Positions 9,259 through 19,400 of a DNA stretch of 20,623 bases are shown one piece after another (within the stretch, counting starts at the first letter, position 1; each line of letters starts with the position of its first letter). Made by a program: the position numbers and the translations under genes. The notes beneath the pieces were generated by a model. That model worked only from the letters and a program-made list of their open reading frames with translations. It did no database searches and was not told where the DNA came from. The stretch comes from Elysia marginata. Its lineage: Eukaryota; Mollusca; Gastropoda; Plakobranchidae. The stretch spans positions 104,677-125,299 of the forward strand of contig BMAT01002519.1 of NCBI GenBank assembly GCA_019649035.1, written 5' to 3'.

Positions 9259-12200
9259 GCACAGAGGCTGTACCTGAGGGGAATCTGATGCCAACGAGAT
9301 ATTGCTATGGAACACTTCTACCAATTTAGCAAAGGTTGTTGTAAAAAAAAAATCAAATTGTTGAAAAGATATTTCTCTTCTCTATGTATTTCAACAAAGC
9401 ATGTTACTTAGTATTTCAAAGTTGCTAATTTGAAAATTTTGGTTTCATTACAAAAATGTTTTTAAAGAAAGCAGGTGTCTTTAACATCTGGATCTATTCT
9501 ATTTTTTTACAAACAGGCAGAATAAGTTTCAAAAAGATGCTCAAAATTTTTTAGTATAGTTATGTTACAATTTTAATGGAAAACTTTATCATTTTGAAAA
9601 GAAAAAAAAATTTTTGTTCTTGTTTTAAGGCATAGCCTTTTTCTTAGTTTTATACATACTAAAATATTTGGTGACCTCTGTTCTTGTGTGGAAAGTAGTC
9701 GTTCTGTTAGCAATATTCTAACGTCGTGCAACTATTGCTCCCTGTTTGCCGAAGAAATTCAAGTAAGGACGAGTCCAAATTTTGATAAGCTGGAACGCTT
9801 TTCAATTGTAAAAGCATATACATATTTTATTATTATAGGTATACAGCATTTTCTATTGTATCGGCTATTTGTATGTTTACTTTTGTCTGCATTCTCTGTA
9901 TTGTAATTAACAGGTCTCTATTCTAATCATTTTTTTCTTCAAACTGTGCCTTTTTATCTAGTAACACCCAGTTCGTCACTACTCACCTGATTTTGTTAAA
10001 TTTCACCCAATTTTTCGCTTTCTATTTATTTTTGTTTTACTTTTCAGGTTATGGTGTTTTACTGTACATTAGTGACTGGAAGATGTAGTAATGCGTTTAT
10101 TCATTATGCTTTCAAAGGAGTTTATGAGATTATATTAATATCTTTTTGACTAATTTGTTACTCGCACCTTGTCTGCTGTTTGATTGTATGTTTTGAATGG
10201 TTAAAAAAAAAAAAGATTGTGATGCTAAATCAATCTTTAATTTTCTTTGCTTTTCTTGCTCAATATTGTGAATTTTTTTTTTTTTTGACAGTCTTGGATT
10301 TGATGCATACAGTATGGGGATAATTAGGTTTTAAGAAACTACAAAAGCATTGTCATAGGAGAGACAAGTTGTCAGAAGATTTAACGCTGTCCCAGGATAT
10401 CATCATCATTTTTTGTAATAATCATCCAAATAATATCTCGGAGCCACAACAAGTCTTGTCATATCCATACATGTGTTCATGGCAAAGCATAACTTAAATT
10501 TTTTGACAAAGGTGTATCTGCTTGTTTTTTGGTTTTTTTTTTAATGTAGAATCAAAACAGGATGTTGAAATAGCAGTGTATTGTTATCTCCAGTTTTACA
10601 TTATATGGGGTGGAAAGATTTATTATTTAATTAGGGATGCCATTTTCCAGTTTATTTTCCCTTTTTTAAGCCTAAGAAACTGATTGATCTCTCAACTCTG
10701 AACAAGACTGAAACCATAAATATTTACAATTCAGTGTCAAAGAATGACACGCTTGAATGCGAGAACATAGTGCCAGGATTTTCAAGAAATTTGAGTGGTA
10801 TCCTGGTTTAATTCTTGCAGAAATAGCCGGTCTGTTGTCACTGAAGGGCAGATGTATGGCCATTCTGTGGATAAAGTGGGACTGCCTGAATTTTGCACTT
10901 GTTCAGAAAATTAGAAGAAAGATAAAGTTTGGAGACAAACAACCCCAAGCAAACTAAAGCTGTAGGTTGAAAGTAAGATTGTCACTTTTTTTTCTTCCTT
11001 TTTTTTTGTAACAATTTTTTCATTTTAAGTATCCGTAAAAACGTAGTGTTGCTTTGGGTTCTTATTTTGTCAGACTTTGCTATGTCGTGTGCATGTTTTA
11101 CATTCTATTTTTATGTGTACTGTTAGAGACAATAGAGAAACACAGAGGATTGAAAACAGTACTGTGCTTCATTTAGGTTGCCATGCCAGTAGGAAGCCAA
11201 AACAAAAACAAAAAAATGTTTTGGGGTTCTCCTTCGTGGCTTTGTTGTTTTTTTTCTGTTTAGGGCTTAGTAGGTAAATGTATTTTTTCTTTCCATTTAC
11301 AAATAACTGTTGTTTGATAAAAGATAAAGAGGGGTAGAGCAGCATTATTTTTTTTTCTCTTCAGCCATAGCAAATCAAATCTCATGGACATTTCTGTTAA
11401 CCTGAGATGGAGTTTTTCATTACATTGTTTTATTATAATTTGCCTTGTTTTTTTTTCCCTCTCAGCCACTAAACTTGGTATGACAAATTAACTGGCAGCA
11501 TCAATGTTATATGAAGTAATGAAAAGAAAGCTCATTTAGAAATACAGAAATTGAAATCCAGGGAGAGGAGAAAATTTCCTCGATAGGACTACATGTATTG
11601 TACTTGTAGGTTGCATTTTCTATTGTATAAAACATGTCATGTGCAATTGTTGAAGGAAGTTTTGATTTTTTACTTTTTTATTTTATTTTTCTTTGCATTT
11701 GCTTGACTTGTAAAACTGAAGGCCTACAAAAATCACAAATGGGGCAAACCTTGTCTTAACAAATATTTGAATAAATGTTTTTCTCTGTGATTTTAACTAA
11801 AAAATACAAACTTCCTATCAAGAATGGTGGAGAAATTGCATACAGTATTTCTGTTCCCCAGAGAGGACATGGTTTTAAAACTTACTTGAAAATCAATTTT
11901 TAAATTTTCTGGACGCCCTTTTTTTATCAATTGGGTATTTGTTGAACGGTTTTTATTTTTGTTTTTACGATGATTGTTGATGCTTGTCTGCGTGCCACCG
12001 ACGTGTTGGCGGCAAACAAGCAAGCCCTGTACAAACGCTGTTGATGACGACTTTAGGCACAATTTGTGTTGGTATGTGTAGCCAGTTAGTTTTATAACAG
12101 GGAGAGCAAGATATGCCTTTTCCTTTTTCATGTTTGATACCGAAACAGACAGTGCCTTAGGTGTGGCAGCCATTTTCCCTTTCTGCTTGTGAACTCTTAG

Positions 12201-12790
12201 ATCATTCATTTCAGACCCAAGATTCCTTACACTCAAATTTAATTATATCATTTATTAGATTTTAGAGCACATACTTTTGACACTGCTACCACAATAGTAG
12301 ACTGTAATGACTCAAAATTTCAAAACATGAATAAATAAACATTAATGTAAAGTGACCTAACTAATTTTTTTTTTATCATTTAATATAATATTTCATGAAC
12401 TTGTGCCTGGGTGGATGATGAAGTTTTGTCCGCAAGCAGCAGAGAGGAAAATGTGAGGACTGCTGCACCGAGCACTGGAAAAAACCGCATGGACTTTATA
12501 CAATTACATTTTGGTCTCAAGGGAGGTTTATTTTTCTTGTCCTTTTTTTATTCTTACAATAATTCAGTTTTAATACGGTATTTTTTTTTCTAATTCCTTT
12601 TCCTTTTTGTATCTGGTCAATGTGCTTTCTACTAATACACGGAGTATTTTACCAGTAGCTGTAGCTCTATATATATACCCTACCCACAGCCTTTTGTAAA
12701 AGCTGAACTGACGATGGTAATTGGTTTTGTGCTTTTTTTAACCTAGTAGCTACCGTATATAAAAATAAAATATTTTATCTAAACTAAGAA
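9259..12790 (+). other. HELZ: Probable HELZ 3' untranslated region
   Basis: No coding signal is seen in this T-rich stretch; the open frames present are short and unlike any family I know. AATAAA hexamers occur at 11770-11775, 12330-12335, 12334-12339 and 12764-12769, and none occurs between the stop and 11770. Vertebrate HELZ also has a very long 3' UTR. The end chosen here rests on the last hexamer before GT-rich sequence and is a guess. Confidence 0.45.
12764..12769 (+). terminator. Candidate polyadenylation signal for HELZ
   Basis: AATAAA is followed within 30-50 bases by a GT-rich stretch (12793-12820, CAGTTTGTGCTTTTG and on), the usual downstream element. Earlier hexamers at 11770 and 12330-12339 may serve as alternative sites. 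Confidence 0.4.
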
Positions 12791-13065
12791 CAGTTTGTGC
12801 TTTTGTTTATTTGTGTGGCACTGCGTTCAAGACTGGATGCTCTTCAATCAAAGTTTTTGTTTAGTTTTGGTGTCAGCCACCACCTGTCTTCAATCACAAC
12901 TGACAGATTTTTAAGTCTGTTTTTTCCTTCATTTCTTTTAAACTGGATAAAATTGTCAACACTACTTCGTTATGTAGTTTGAGAGGGATACAAGTCAAGA
13001 GCTTTAGTTTTTATGGCGGTCTTTTTTTCTTTGCTATGCCTTGAAATACACTGTCAGGGAACCCA

Positions 13066-13108
13066 TGTAGAGCGCTTAGAGCACTTTAGTGGATAAGTGC
13101 TATATAAA
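13066..13108 (+). mobile_element. SINE/LINE 3'-tail-like fragment
   Basis: The words TGTAGAGCGCTTAGAGCA and AAGTGCTATATAAA follow in the same order and spacing as the shared 3' tail of MIR and L2 elements (TGTAAAGCGCTTAGAACA..AAGCGCTATATAAGT). No tRNA head is attached, so only the tail is supported. Confidence 0.5.
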
Positions 13109-13501
13109 AACGCTCTCTAACGCTCATTAACATGGTATAGATAATTATGTTTCTTTCACGGGCAAGGTGGTGGGTGGATGCGAAAGATACTAGAAGTTGA
13201 AGGTTCGAATCATTCTAAAACAGACATTTTTTTTTATCTTGCTTGCATTTCTTCTTAAAGCATACTTCTCTCCGCTGTTCATCTCTAACCTTGAAAATTT
13301 TCCAATCATTTAATCGCGCAGTGGCTGTCTCTACTATTTATTCCAATGTTCATACATGTAGTTTATGTATACCCGTACATTTACATACACTGTATTTTTA
13401 TTGGCCAAAGGATTGTATTCCTTACATGCATTTCACAATTATTTTTGCACCATTAATGGTATTATTTAGCAGAGCCCTGGCCGTAAACCATCACCAGCAA
13501 A

Positions 13502-13577
13502 ATCTGCCCCAATCAAGTCTAAAGCAGAGGACAAAACTATACAGACGTTAGGTTATCTGCCCCAATCAAGTCTAAAG
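13502..13577 (+). repeat. Direct duplication of 23 bp, period 53
   Basis: A 23-base word starting ATCTGCCCCAATC and ending GTCTAAAG occurs identically at 13502-13524 and 13555-13577, separated by 30 unrelated bases. Confidence 0.9.
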
Positions 13578-13830
13578 TAGTAAGATATCCTTAGCTGGGC
13601 CTACTAACCGCAGCTTATGCCCTATGGAAATCAGCAGTTGCAACGGAAGCAAATAATAAGTGTAAACAATTGTTCTCCAACATGAGGAACAAGAGAGAAC
13701 GAAGAAAAAAAATCCGCCCGAAACAGACCTTATAATTATTATCTCGCTTTTTTGCAGCAGTTTTTCCAGCCATGCCCCAGGCTCCTTTGCCACGCCAAGA
13801 TCCTCTCATCTATTAGTATTCTATAACAGG

Positions 13831-13922
13831 AACAACTACAACAATAATAATAATTATAATAATGATAACAATAATAATAATGATAATAATAATAATAATA
13901 ATAACAACAACAACAACAACAA
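13831..13922 (+). repeat. (AAT)n/(AAC)n microsatellite
   Basis: The stretch is built almost only of AAT and AAC trinucleotides with scattered interruptions (GAT, TTAT), and ends in six AAC units. Confidence 0.95.
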
Positions 13923-14281
13923 GAGCAATGCATAATCCGAGTTTGGAATAAAACAATTTTGTGAAAAATGAGGAAGTGGAGATGACTGTATATACATGTA
14001 TGATGAAAACATGCAAAAAGACGAAGCAGGAAGAGAACTAGAATAAAAAGGAGGAAGATATATGAGGGGAAGGTAATCTGAGGGTGAGACATAAAAGAAA
14101 AGACAGGAAAAGGCACACAAAAAAAAATAGAATAAGACAGGAGAACTTGGATTGTTGAATGTCGCCATCACAGTTTTTTGGAAAAGCCTTATACATATCT
14201 GACATGTATTTTATTCAGACATCCTGTTAAGATTTCCTGGACCTTAGCTGAAAGCGCTACAAAATCAGACAGTTCCTGTCA

Positions 14282-14346
14282 ACGTGGCAGCACTGCGCAT
14301 GTCCGGTAGTATAGACTACTTCCCGTACGTGGCAGAGAGCCCGTGG
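14282..14346 (+). promoter_or_regulatory. Putative SEC24 promoter/5' region with paired XBP1/ATF6-like motifs
   Basis: ACGTGGCAG occurs twice, at 14282-14290 and 14327-14335, and a third CGTGG is at 14342-14346. On the minus strand each pair member reads TGCCACGT, the core of XBP1/ATF6 (unfolded-protein-response) sites. TGCGCATG at 14294-14301 resembles an NRF1 half-site. Mammalian COPII genes are known unfolded-protein-response targets. The segment is GC-richer than its surroundings, as expected for a promoter. The start site itself cannot be placed. Confidence 0.4.
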
Positions 14347-14403
14347 AATTTTCACCGTATTTTGTTGTCGTTGTCAATGATGACTATCCCCTGAGTCTGT
14401 GAT
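14299..14403 (+). other. Sec24CD: Probable SEC24 5' untranslated exon (3' boundary at 14403)
   Basis: The exon end is set by a strong donor, GTAAGTA, directly after 14403. The left end is unknown; 14299 is only the first ATG in the GC-richer stretch. An upstream ORF runs ATG 14299-14301 to TGA 14392-14394 (31 codons, with two further in-frame ATGs near its end). After splicing to 16314 this TGA lies in frame with the SEC24 start and no stop intervenes, so the ATG at 16344 is the first in-frame ATG after it. Confidence 0.45.
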
Positions 14404-16313
14404 GTAAGTAAAAGAAAGTATTAGACTGTATAATCATTATTTAGTTTGAATTGCATGCACATGGGTACCGTCATACACACCATACAGTTTTTCAGTATAT
14501 ATAAGATTGTCATTACAATTGAGATGATGATAAATCTATAAATTTCCAGACCGTAATCGCTGACTCCAGTCCAGCCTCTTCAGAATCAGATAGATCTAGA
14601 CCTGGCTGTTCAGGTTTTTTTAATTTGTGACTGTTCTGCTAGCATAGATCTATAGGTCTAGTATGCAGCAATAGATGTAAATTGTATTGGTATCTAGTCT
14701 TTTAGGCCCTAGAATTTTAGGCTAAACATGTATAGTTTATCTCTAAATCTGGTTCTTGATAATTTGCTAGATCTACTTGATTCCATGATAGTAATATTAA
14801 TAAGGTTGATTTAGTAAATAACTAAGACAATAATGTTTTATCGTATTACACCCAACTCACTAATATGGCTGTATGATCTATAGTTATACTAGATCTAGAT
14901 GCAGAATCAAATTCTAAGTTATTTTTTTTCCATTTCTAAAGATATTATCTAGGCCTATAATTATAAATTATTAAGGGTACGCATGATATAGATCTATACC
15001 CTTTATCACATAAATGTAAGAATTTCCACACCAGGGATCATGGGATGCGACCCTAGCTAAGCTTTATCTTTCATGGTTGTAAAATATTTTATAACTCTGA
15101 TTTGTACTTGTAAAAATAAAGAATTAAGGTGTAGCCTATATTTAACTACTTTCATTTCCTTCCAAGTTAGGAGCAGTACTTAAATTCGAGGCTGTGACAA
15201 AATGTCAGAATTCTGTCATTTGTGATGGTGGACAGTTTTTCAAAGTAGATATACAGGCAATAACTAGATTCTAGTTCTTTTAAACCTGCGTCCCTATAGT
15301 ACTAGTAGTAGTGTTGAAAATTTTATCCAGAAAGAACTCACCGTTTTTTTTGAGTGGAAAACAAAATCTGTTGGTTGTGACCGACAAGTTTTCATAGCAG
15401 GATTTCTGAAACCAGGTACCACTTATTGAGTTAGAAATTACTCCTCACTACCCTACATTTCGTCAATAGTTGTTAAACTTTGTTATAATTAAAAATAAAA
15501 TAAAGTAAAGAAGCATCTCAATGCACAGAACCCTTTATTTCCAAAAACGATACAAAATTTGTTGCCATGAAGTTTAGGTTTAGAGATCTAGATCTAGATA
15601 TTGTGGCACCCCTGTGTGGAAATCTATATTGCTATGGTTCTTGGTCTATTTAATTGATTGAAAATTTCTGAAAAAGCATCATGGAGCAATTTAATTTTAA
15701 GAAAGTCATAACATCAAACCACTATGACACTATTTTCCATGTTATTTCTGAAAATACTCTGACCCCCATGACAAATGACAGATTTACGATGTTTTGCCAC
15801 AGCCTCATTTACCTCTGGGAACTTTGTTGGAAAAGAAATATATTGCTAGTTGCTTCCACAAACTAACTGGATTAAGTCCCACAAGCCGTTCACTGTGGCT
15901 CAATGATCAACAGCAGAGTCCCTAAAGATGCTATCACTGCCTTTGTCTAAATTTAGATTTAGGGACAAAGCAAAATTACAAAACTAATGTTGGGTATAAC
16001 TCTGAATGGCTAATGGTGACATTCAATTTGCCTTTGCGTTTCTACATGTGTACATTTAGATCTAGCGGCAATTAGTATTGTTGTAGTAAAGTAGCTGTGC
16101 AAATGTAGACGTAGTAGAAGTCGTTCAGCATTGTGCAACTCAATCAGTTAAATTTGAGTATAAAATGCGATGTCAATACTATCAATATCAGGCATTCATG
16201 TAAATGAACATTACCGTAAGACCTGAATGTGAATGTTTTGTTTTTTTTCTCATCGTCTATTCTTCATTTCAATTGGATATAAAGAATAAAGATAGCCTTT
16301 TTTTTCTTCCCAG
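14404..16313 (+). other. SEC24 first intron
   Basis: This 1910-bp AT-rich intron runs from GTAAGTA to the acceptor cttcccag. It contains many AGATCT/TCTAGA-type palindromic words (see findings) and a weak tRNA A-box-like word at 15897-15907. No coding sequence is recognised. Confidence 0.5.
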
Positions 16314-16443
16314 AAATTTTGTCTGGAGTATAGAGACTTCACGATGAGTTCACAGTTTCCCTACCAAGGGGGAGCACCACCATTTAACCCAAACACTGGA
16401 GGTTATCCCCCAAATATTTATAATGGAATGGCTCCACCGCCAG
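16314..16443 (+). CDS. Sec24CD: SEC24 exon 2: start codon and first 33 codons
   Basis: The exon follows acceptor cttcccag; translation starts at 16344 after 30 untranslated bases that are open in frame. It encodes MSSQFPYQGGAPPFNPNTGG and continues to NGMAPPP, ending one base into a glycine codon at donor gtaggc. The opening resembles the MSQQGY.. start of human SEC24D in style only. Confidence 0.82.
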
Positions 16444-19400
16444 GTAGGCCTTTTAAAAACTTGCCAAGACTTAAATTAAAAATAAAGCGTTGAAAGCTAA
16501 AGGTAAAAACCCACTATTTTAAAAACACCTTTTGGATTCTTGAACAATTGTGAGGCAGCTGGAGACTTTCAGTTTGTAGAAAGGACAATAAAGCAACGTT
16601 CTCATTTGGGTATAATAGTTCAGTTTACTTTGATTAACAGTTACCATATCACAGGTTCTCATTGGAGTTTTGTTAGCATCTGTTAGAGACATATTGTTAG
16701 AAAATGTTTGCTGTTTCAGAAAAATGTATACATTACATCTCAATGTGTTTCTAACACTTTTAAAACAAATGATCGTTGAGTGTTTTCTTTTCTTTCTATG
16801 CTCATATTATTCTGCTGTGGATTCATTAATTTGAAAGATATGTCTATCAATTTTTGTTTGCCTCTTGTCAATGAATCCAGGTGCCCAGCCACCAGGCAAA
16901 ATGCCCCCTCCTAACGGGCCGCCAGTAGGAGCTCCGCAGGGACAATTCCCACCACAAGGGTAAGTTTTTTTAAAACTTATTTCTGAATACAGATAAAGAA
17001 AAAACCCATTGATGTTTTAATATGACTAAGCCAACTTGTTGATGGAATACTCATAATGAACAAGTAAAAAGTTGTAAGTAGAGCCTTCTTTTGAAAAATG
17101 AAAGAAAAATTAAGAGTGAATTAACTGTTTTATCAGTGTATGAATAACTTCATTAAGTGGAGACAGAGCTACACCCAGTCAAGTTGTAAACCAGATCTAT
17201 AGCAAATATAGAGTAATGGCAAAGGATTTATAAGTTTTTTCTCACCTTATATTTCAGAGGTCCAATGGGTCCGCCTGCAAGACCGGGTTTTCAGCCTGCA
17301 GGGTTTCCTCCGACAGGACCACAGAGGCCCCCCGGCCCATCGGCTATGCCAGGCGGACCAAACAATTTCCCTGGAGGCCCGCCAACTTCTAAGGTTAGAG
17401 TTGGAATTAGAGTTTTAGATTGGAAGTTGAGCCTATAGGGAATGAGATTAGAGGTAAAACAAGAGTAACGTCCCTTTTTAAGAAGACAACACTCCAAAAT
17501 ACTATTGTGGTTATTGTAATCTAGACCTAGATTGTAGGGTAAGTTTCTTACTTTTATAAACGATTTGACATCTAGAACTTAAAAACTATATAGCTAAATA
17601 AAAAGTTTATCTTCAAAATAAATCTGTGGCATAAATTTTAAAAGATTGTAATATTTGTATTCATAAGATAGTGGAGAGACACCAGGAAAGTTCCGCTACT
17701 CTTGTTGAAATCTCATTCCCTATTTTCAAAGAATTATTTATTCCAAGTTAATGGTGACTCCTGAAAACCACCTCAATAACTTAAAATAACTAGAGATGAC
17801 CCATGGCAGGGGCAAGGACAAAGTTTTTGTTAACCTGTTATAGAAAAGCTGTGTCCCTTTATGAAACTAATGTTGGTTGTACTTGGCTCATCGCAAAATA
17901 AAATGATGAAAAGTCAACAAGGCTGAAATTTCAACTGAAATCCCACTTGTTACAGAGCCAACTTGTCATAAATTTTTGGTGTTGTTTGTAGACAGATAGT
18001 TGAAACATTTGAAGTTTTTATAATGAGTTTATGTTGTTAAAAAAAAAAATGCTTAAATGATTATAAAATGAGGAGGAAAGACTGTAAAATCAATACTTAG
18101 GTTCTCAAGAGGAAGACCAAATGTCAATTCTTTGTTGTCTTTTGAAATGATCTCGTAAGATAGTGAAACTTTGCTGCAGTGTTACTGTCCAATTCATAAT
18201 AAACTTCAAATTGAACATATTTGAAGTCAAATTGTCAGATGTTTATTGGAATTAGTACAAATATCTTCAGAACGTTTTATCTGAAAAATGTTTTGGTTAC
18301 TTAGAGTCTTGAGGAGTGGTTCAGTACACTAATGACCTAATAATTGTACTATTATTTGGCCCAATTAATGCTTCCCTTTGGCAATTAGGGTTGGTAAAGG
18401 CAAGCAATTTTTGTTTTGTTTTTAATTCAAGTATAGATAGCTACAAATGATCAAATTACTTGAAGCAAATAGCTTTTGTTCTATGAAAATTTATCTATAA
18501 AACTTTTTTTTAGAGTTATTTAAATTTAAATTTCTTCAATTTTTCCCATTTTTTTAATGACTTATTGTATCTTGCTTATTTTGTAATGAGTCATATACAT
18601 ATCTCAGATTCGTCTGATTATTCCAATTTTATTTTTTTGTTTTGAAATCAACTGACAAATCCTATTAAAATTTAAAAAATGAACTCAGGGTATGAGAATC
18701 AATGTAAAAGTTTTGCTTGCTTTGGTTCAAGCATTTTTGAAATGGAATATCCTCCACTCATTCGTGTAACAAGCAGTGTAATTATTGTTTTATTTTTGCT
18801 TCCCATAGTTCAACAGCATGTCCATTAACGACGGTGTAAGACCCGGATGGGGCCCCCCTCGGCCAGGTCAGTCAGGGCCCCCACAACCAAATCAGATGAA
18901 TGGTTTTCAGCCTAGGCCTCCAGGTCATCCCCACGCTCCAAGTGGGCAGGGCGGCTTTCCTCCGTCGTCAGTACCACCTTCAATGAATACAGGACCGCCG
19001 CCATCTTCAATGCCACCTACTTCGATGGGCGGAGGAATGCCACCACCTTCAGTAGGTGGATTACCACCATCTTCAATGGGCGGAGGAATGCCACCACCTT
19101 CAGTAGGTGGATTACCACCATCTTCAATGGGTGGGGGAATGCCACCACCTTCAGTGGGTGGATTACCACCATCTTCAATGGCTGGAGGAATGCCACCATC
19201 TTCAATGGGTGGAGGAATGCCTCCATCTTCAATGGGTGGAGGAATGCCTCCCCCTTCAATGAACACAGGAATGGCACCATCTTCGGTGGGTGGGATGCCT
19301 CCTCAGACTTCCATGGCAGGCCCACCCGGTGGATCCTTACCCCCTGGACCTCGACCTATGTATCCGCAGCAACCGGGTTACGGCTCTCAGGCCCCGCCTA

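Larger units (their letters stand above)
12791..14240 (+). other. Intergenic region between HELZ and SEC24
   Basis: No gene is seen. The region holds a SINE/LINE-like 3' tail (13066-13108), a tRNA-like T-arm (about 13193-13213), a 23-bp direct duplication, an (AAT/AAC)n microsatellite and a purine-rich stretch. Antisense open frames at 13739-14171 are microsatellite shadows with runs of Leu, Ile or Tyr. Confidence 0.6.

Noticed and set aside
9688-9906. 72-codon sense frame after the HELZ stop with a hydrophobic end
   Set aside because: It lies in the probable 3' UTR, is T-driven in composition and has no recognisable features.
11793-12236. 147-codon antisense frame in the HELZ 3' region
   Set aside because: No domain, signal or family resemblance; length is within what AT-rich non-coding DNA gives by chance, and no splice partners are evident.
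13160-13215. tRNA-like sequence with a good B box (GGTTCGAATC) and a T-arm-like hairpin
   Set aside because: The acceptor stem pairs poorly and no convincing D or anticodon arm is visible. It may be a decayed SINE head, but it is too weak to call as a tRNA gene.
13739-14171. Antisense frames with runs of Cys/Tyr, Ile/Val or Leu
   Set aside because: They are translations of the (AAT/AAC)n microsatellite in three frames.
15897-15945. A-box-like TGGCTCAATGA suggesting another SINE head
   Set aside because: No B box at the right spacing and no core or tail follow it.
18925-19325. Antisense frames rich in Gly/Ile/Pro or His/Leu across the SEC24 repeat
   Set aside because: They are shadows of the Pro/Gly coding repeat; the sense frame has consistent splice phases and the conserved SEC24 block.
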